Below, piece after piece: positions 60,207 to 64,000 of a DNA stretch of 64,000 nt. Both the position numbers and the translations under genes were made by a program. Position 1 is the first letter of the stretch. Each line of letters opens with the position of its first letter. The notes under the pieces were generated by a model. The model did not search any database. It was given only the letters and a program-made list of their open reading frames with translations, and was not told the DNA's origin. This DNA is from JANNVK01 sp031430435 (GTDB lineage Bacteria > Acidobacteriota > Blastocatellia > Pyrinomonadales > Pyrinomonadaceae), in NCBI GenBank assembly GCA_031430435.1, contig JANPBM010000119.1, forward strand, positions 1 through 64,000, given 5' to 3'.

Positions 60207-63185
60207 CTAATTTTTTTTAATCTTATAAACCGTGCGGGTTCTGCCGTTGTTGGTTTTGGTCGATTTTGATTCGCTCGAAAATGTCTTATCTTTTGAATTA
60301 AACGAAAGTTGCGAACCTTGCGAAGAACCTTGTTCGGCATCGTCGATTGTCGCCGGACTTCCGCGTAGAATAAACGTTTCATCGGTTGCCGTATATTGGG
60401 CAAAATCGCCGCGTGCTTTACGTTTCGGCTGAATTATGACCACGTTATTTTGCAAAATGGTTTGCTTAACCTCATTATTTTCATTCAGATATACGTCCGC
60501 AATTTCTGCCGTCAGACGATCAGAATCTTGTCGGATATCCACATTTCCTTCATAACGCAGATATTTTTTGCCGTCGTCGTAACCAATTTTTTGCGATGAG
60601 GCAAACACAGGTTTTTTGCCCGATTTTGTGTCGTAAAGCAAACTTTGCACGTTGCCTTCACCGTCCATTCGTTTCGCTTTTTGATTGAACACAAGTTTAT
60701 CGGCTTTGACGAAATTATTGTCTTGCCACGCTCTCGCGTTGCCCGTGTAAACTCCTATTTCATTAGCGTTATCGAACTGTGCGTTGTCCGCCGTGATATA
60801 AACCGGTGCGTTGGTTTTGGTAAAAGGCGTTGAACCATTCGATGTTTTTTGACTGTAATATGTCGTGCCGACCTTGCCGCGAAGCGAAGTTTTTTGATTG
60901 CGTGTATCCCAATCAATTTCGCTTGCTTTCGCTCTCGCGGAAGAGTCAAAAAACGTCGGTTCACCGCCGCGAAGTTTAACTATTTCATCATTTGCGTTGA
61001 ACGACATTTGATTCGCCAAACCTGTCCGATCAAGTTCGGTAAATTTCGCGTTACCGATTGCGTCAAACTGTTCAATGTCTTGTGTTTTTCGATTAAACAT
61101 CGCGTTAAGTCGTTCTGCAAAAAGAGTTTGCGTGCCGCGTTTATCGGATTTTACGGTCGGAACACGGACAGTTTTCGTCTTTCCGTCGGCGATGCAATTC
61201 TTCGCATTATTTTTATCGTAAAAATCGCAATCAAAACGATTTGCGTTTATCTTCGTGTTGTAATTTTCCGACGAATTTCTGAGCGGTTCAACGATAAGTT
61301 CTGCGTTCCCGACGGCTTCCGCTTTCGTCAAATCTTTTCCGTTCGCCGCCAAAGTTGTTTTGACCGAATCAGCCGTAAGTTTTTTATTTGCGGCATCAGG
61401 CGAATTATTCGGAGCTTTCAAATTTATCGTTGTGCGTCCGTCTGTTTGCATATTTGCGATGTTTCCATTCGCAAAAAAGACGTTGATCGAACGCGGTGCG
61501 GAAAGCGTAACTTGTGTGTATTCTTGCGGTTGCGTTGGAATTACGGAAACATTCGACGATCCCGAAGCAGTTCCCTTTTGCAAAATTCCGTTTGCAAAAT
61601 TCAGCGTAACAGAATCCGATCCGTTCAAGTTTATTGAATTTTCCGCAGAATTTGAATTAGTGCGGACATTTTTGCGGGCAACAGCCAGCGAAACTTTTTG
61701 GTTTGCGTCAAAAGTTGCGTCCATTTCGTTCGCAAAAACTTCGGTTGTTTTGTCCGTAATTTGTTTCAAATATGAATTTCCAAGCACATTTGCCGTTCGC
61801 AGTTTTTTGTTTCCATCAAGCGTGGCGTTGATTGAATCGCCTTTGACAATATCGTTTCCTTGCGTAATTTGTGAGTTTCCGGTTAAGAAAATTTTGCCGT
61901 TCGTTTGCTCGTAAGTCGCATCATTTGAACGAATTACAGTCGGCTGACTATCTTGCGAGGTCGTAATTTCGACACCGTTTTTCAAGTCGAATTTGTCGGT
62001 GTTTTTATCGTAAATTGCAATTTGCGAACGAATTTTAGTCGGACTTTGATTACCGCTCTTTGAATCAATTTCAACATTTTCGTTTAGTTCGGCACGTTGC
62101 AAAACTTTGTCGAAAAACGCGGTCGCAGTATTTCCGCGAGCCTTTATAAATCTGCCGTTTTCCGTGTTTTCGATGTTCACATTTTCAGCCAAATCAACTT
62201 TTTTCAAGCCGTTTTCAAAAAAAGCCGTCGCGTTATTTGAGTTAATTTTGCTGAATTTGCCTTCGTCTCTGCTCGTAACTTCAACGCTTTCTTTCAAATC
62301 AACTTTATTCAACTTTTTATCTGTAAAAAAAGCGGTCGCATATCTGGCTTTAACATTTGCAGGTTTTTGTGTAACTTCAACATTATCAACCATTTCCAGC
62401 TTATCAATTTGTTTATTTTGAAATCGTGCGACAATTTTTTCGGCATGTGCAAAAACCGTTTCCGCGTCTTTTTGCGAAACTTCGGCGTTGGCATTTTGTT
62501 CAAAAATCGCCGTTTCATTATTTTGTTCGATTGTTGCCTTGCCTGATGTTATTTTAGCAAGTCTTATGTTGCCTTCGTCAACCGCGTTCAGTTCGACATC
62601 GTGCAATAATTCAAGCCGTTTTTCCTTTGCGTAAACTCTTGCACCAAAAGATTTGCCCGACATATTATCGCGGCTAAACTCAATCAATTCTTCACTTTCC
62701 GCAATTTCAAATTCGCGGTCATAGGCAAGTTGCTCGGTTTGTACGTTCAAATTATCGCGGGTTTCAATTTGCACATTTCCGGTAAAATAAGCGTGAAAGT
62801 TTTTGTTTTCGGCGGGAACATAAATCGCTTTATTGGCAGTAATTTTGTCAAATTTTTCGCCCGTTTCGTCGTAGGCTTCAAGGTAAACGTTTTCAAGTTC
62901 TTGGTGATCGTCGGCAAATGTCGTCGCTTTATCGGCTTTTACCACATATTTCGGGACATTTCCTTCACTTTCGCGGCGTTCGTAACCGTTGACGACAGCC
63001 GTAACATCTTTAGAAAGCGAAGTTGGCAAACCTTTCATTCTGAAATCAGGATTCGTTTTTCCGCGATAAAAACCGACACCAATAAAAATCACGGTTGCAA
63101 TCAACGCAAGCAAAGCCAATCCGCGAAAAATCAGCGGTAATTTTGCACGAAATTGCAAATTTTTGATGCTCGGACTTTTGGTCAT
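60207..63185 (-). CDS. LptC/OstA-family LPS export protein (992-residue fusion)
   Basis: A very long periplasmic protein with an N-terminal transmembrane helix (about residues 18-38, LALLALIATVIFIGVGF). An LptC-like (DUF1239) domain begins near residue 48 (VNGYERRESEGNVPKYVVKA) and ends about 200. The next 750 residues are repeated OstA/LptA beta-jellyroll strands (e.g. DKLNKVDLKESVEVTSRDEG, GNTATAFFDKVLQRAELNEN) that should form an LPS bridge. The usual LptC and LptA are separate proteins of about 190 residues, so this is a fused or expanded periplasmic bridge. The Uma2 gene overlaps its start by one base. Confidence 0.85.
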   Translation of the reverse strand: MTKSPSIKNLQFRAKLPLIFRGLALLALIATVIFIGVGFYRGKTNPDFRMKGLPTSLSKDVTAVVNGYERRESEGNVPKYVVKADKATTFADDHQELENVYLEAYDETGEKFDKITANKAIYVPAENKNFHAYFTGNVQIETRDNLNVQTEQLAYDREFEIAESEELIEFSRDNMSGKSFGARVYAKEKRLELLHDVELNAVDEGNIRLAKITSGKATIEQNNETAIFEQNANAEVSQKDAETVFAHAEKIVARFQNKQIDKLEMVDNVEVTQKPANVKARYATAFFTDKKLNKVDLKESVEVTSRDEGKFSKINSNNATAFFENGLKKVDLAENVNIENTENGRFIKARGNTATAFFDKVLQRAELNENVEIDSKSGNQSPTKIRSQIAIYDKNTDKFDLKNGVEITTSQDSQPTVIRSNDATYEQTNGKIFLTGNSQITQGNDIVKGDSINATLDGNKKLRTANVLGNSYLKQITDKTTEVFANEMDATFDANQKVSLAVARKNVRTNSNSAENSINLNGSDSVTLNFANGILQKGTASGSSNVSVIPTQPQEYTQVTLSAPRSINVFFANGNIANMQTDGRTTINLKAPNNSPDAANKKLTADSVKTTLAANGKDLTKAEAVGNAELIVEPLRNSSENYNTKINANRFDCDFYDKNNAKNCIADGKTKTVRVPTVKSDKRGTQTLFAERLNAMFNRKTQDIEQFDAIGNAKFTELDRTGLANQMSFNANDEIVKLRGGEPTFFDSSARAKASEIDWDTRNQKTSLRGKVGTTYYSQKTSNGSTPFTKTNAPVYITADNAQFDNANEIGVYTGNARAWQDNNFVKADKLVFNQKAKRMDGEGNVQSLLYDTKSGKKPVFASSQKIGYDDGKKYLRYEGNVDIRQDSDRLTAEIADVYLNENNEVKQTILQNNVVIIQPKRKARGDFAQYTATDETFILRGSPATIDDAEQGSSQGSQLSFNSKDKTFSSESKSTKTNNGRTRTVYKIKKN

Positions 63186-63661
63186 TACAACTCAAAACCT
63201 TTGACAACTTTTGATGATTCAAGTTGTCCTGTGTGCGTAAAAAATTTTACCTCGTTTTCCAAAGAAATTATCCAAACTTCCAACGCACCTTTTTCAAGAT
63301 AAAGCCTTGTTTTCTCGGTCATTTCGGCTTTACTGTTGGCAGGCGAAACTATTTCGACACAGATTTCGGGAGCTTTCGGATACGGAGTTTGGTCGCCGAA
63401 TTCGGCAATAAATTCATCGGAAGCCCACGCAACATCGGCAACTTTTACGCCTTCGCTCGTCAAAATCGAACATTCAATAATTACAACCCCGTTTTGTTTT
63501 TCTTTTTCAATATTTCGTGCGGTTTTATTTTGCAAAATTCCGTGTTTATTTGAAGCCGGACTCATCAAAATCTGTCCGAATTTGTTGAGTTCAACCTTAA
63601 ACGGAACATCGTTAAAAAACGGATTATTCAAAACTTCCTGCCATTTCATTGCTAAATCCAT
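63185..63661 (-). CDS. Uma2-family (DUF820) nuclease-fold protein
   Basis: A 158-residue protein with a PD-(D/E)xK-like fold. KVADVAWASDEF supplies an acidic residue, ICVEIVSPANSKAEMTEKTR the E...K core, and LEVWIISLEN the final strand. Widespread in cyanobacteria and Acidobacteria; nuclease activity is assumed from fold. Overlaps the LptC/OstA gene start by one base. Confidence 0.82.
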   Translation of the reverse strand: MDLAMKWQEVLNNPFFNDVPFKVELNKFGQILMSPASNKHGILQNKTARNIEKEKQNGVVIIECSILTSEGVKVADVAWASDEFIAEFGDQTPYPKAPEICVEIVSPANSKAEMTEKTRLYLEKGALEVWIISLENEVKFFTHTGQLESSKVVKGFEL

Positions 63662-63679
63662 ATTTTTATTTTACCGGTT

Positions 63680-64000
63680 TTAATTATTTTCGCTAACTCG
63701 CAAGTCTTCTACGACAAGTTGCAGCCGCGTGTTTCCGTTCCAACTGTTGGCTTCGGGCGAATAAACAAGTTCGATGCGTAAGTTGCGTTCTAAAGTTTGC
63801 CCGATATTTGCGGCAGATTTATCAACGCCGTCCCACCAAACAGCTTCAAATTGTTTGCCCTTTGCGTCTTGCAATTTCAATTTCAGATGCTTTTCTTTCA
63901 TCACAAAAGGTTCGCCGACCAAAAACAGATCTTTTGTCAAAAACTTCGGTTTCAAATTTCCCTGCCCGAAAGGTTCAAGTTTTTTCAACGCATTTACTAA
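63680..64000 (-). CDS. recJ: Single-stranded-DNA exonuclease RecJ, C-terminal OB domain (partial)
   Basis: The frame is open to the window edge, so the N-terminus and catalytic DHH domains are outside. The visible part reads LKKLEPFGQGNLKPKFLTKD, then MKEKHLKLKLQDAKGKQFEA and VWWDG, which match the OB-fold end of RecJ. It should be a 5'-3' exonuclease on single-stranded DNA in repair. Confidence 0.8.
   Translation of the reverse strand, partial: LVNALKKLEPFGQGNLKPKFLTKDLFLVGEPFVMKEKHLKLKLQDAKGKQFEAVWWDGVDKSAANIGQTLERNLRIELVYSPEANSWNGNTRLQLVVEDLRVSENN

Noticed and set aside
60849..61637. 262-codon frame opposite the LptC/OstA gene
   Set aside because: Antisense shadow in repeat-rich coding sequence; translation has no recognisable pattern.

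Overview
The window looks like chromosome of a low-to-moderate GC (judged by eye, not computed) diderm bacterium, most likely an uncultured member of the Acidobacteriota (Blastocatellia-like). This placement is an inference. It rests on the Gram-negative envelope genes (TonB-dependent receptor, LptC/OstA protein), the secreted proteins with delta-60 and VCBS/FG-GAP-like repeats, the many lipoprotein and VWA genes, and the mix of housekeeping genes. No rRNA or tRNA gene was recognised.

Layout. 1-8.9 kb: a partial secreted delta-60 repeat protein, clpC, a dps gene under a Fur/PerR-type operator, a glycogen debranching enzyme and a lipoprotein. 8.9-9.5 kb: a 21-bp tandem array abutting a 288-bp MITE-like element. 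9.5-16.7 kb: secreted M4 protease, an SRA-like protein, tyrS, an RDD membrane protein, a secreted hypothetical protein and gatB. 16.7-18.3 kb: a two-gene HNH cassette flanked by perfect 32-bp copies of the gatB start region, preceded by a DUF4238 gene. 18.4-24.2 kb: a cytoplasmic lipase-like protein with a small acidic partner, thrC, a GerMN protein, an FAD enzyme and a TPR lipoprotein.

24.2-31.6 kb is an accessory island. It holds a GxxExxY gene between inverted repeat clusters, a vapBC pair, a RelA/SpoT-fold candidate toxin with a small partner, duplicated and decayed toxin-antitoxin pieces, a second 21-bp array whose units are dyads, a second MITE copy, an orphan D12-class adenine methyltransferase and a mazF remnant.

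31.6-50.7 kb is mostly housekeeping: a ketoacyl synthase, an SPFH/zinc-ribbon protein, a DASS anion transporter, a complete branched-chain amino acid ABC operon (livJ-H-M-G-F), VanZ, FecR and TerC proteins, a PpiD-like foldase, a reprolysin-like protease, a Nudix hydrolase, an FmdB zinc ribbon and a VWA protein.

50.7-56 kb is a vitamin B12 uptake operon (btuF-btuC-btuD-btuB, minus strand) with two cobalamin riboswitches: one in the leader, upstream of a terminator hairpin whose U-tract abuts btuF, and a second starting at the btuD stop codon and leading into btuB. 56-64 kb: a C-terminal processing protease, an amino acid permease, a class-A-like serine hydrolase, a 992-residue LptC/OstA fusion, a Uma2 nuclease-fold protein and the 3' end of recJ.

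The points most worth following are the HNH cassette inserted at the gatB start codon with a 32-bp duplication and an apparent coupled leader peptide, the 21-bp dyad arrays, the RelA/SpoT module, and the double riboswitch in the B12 operon.
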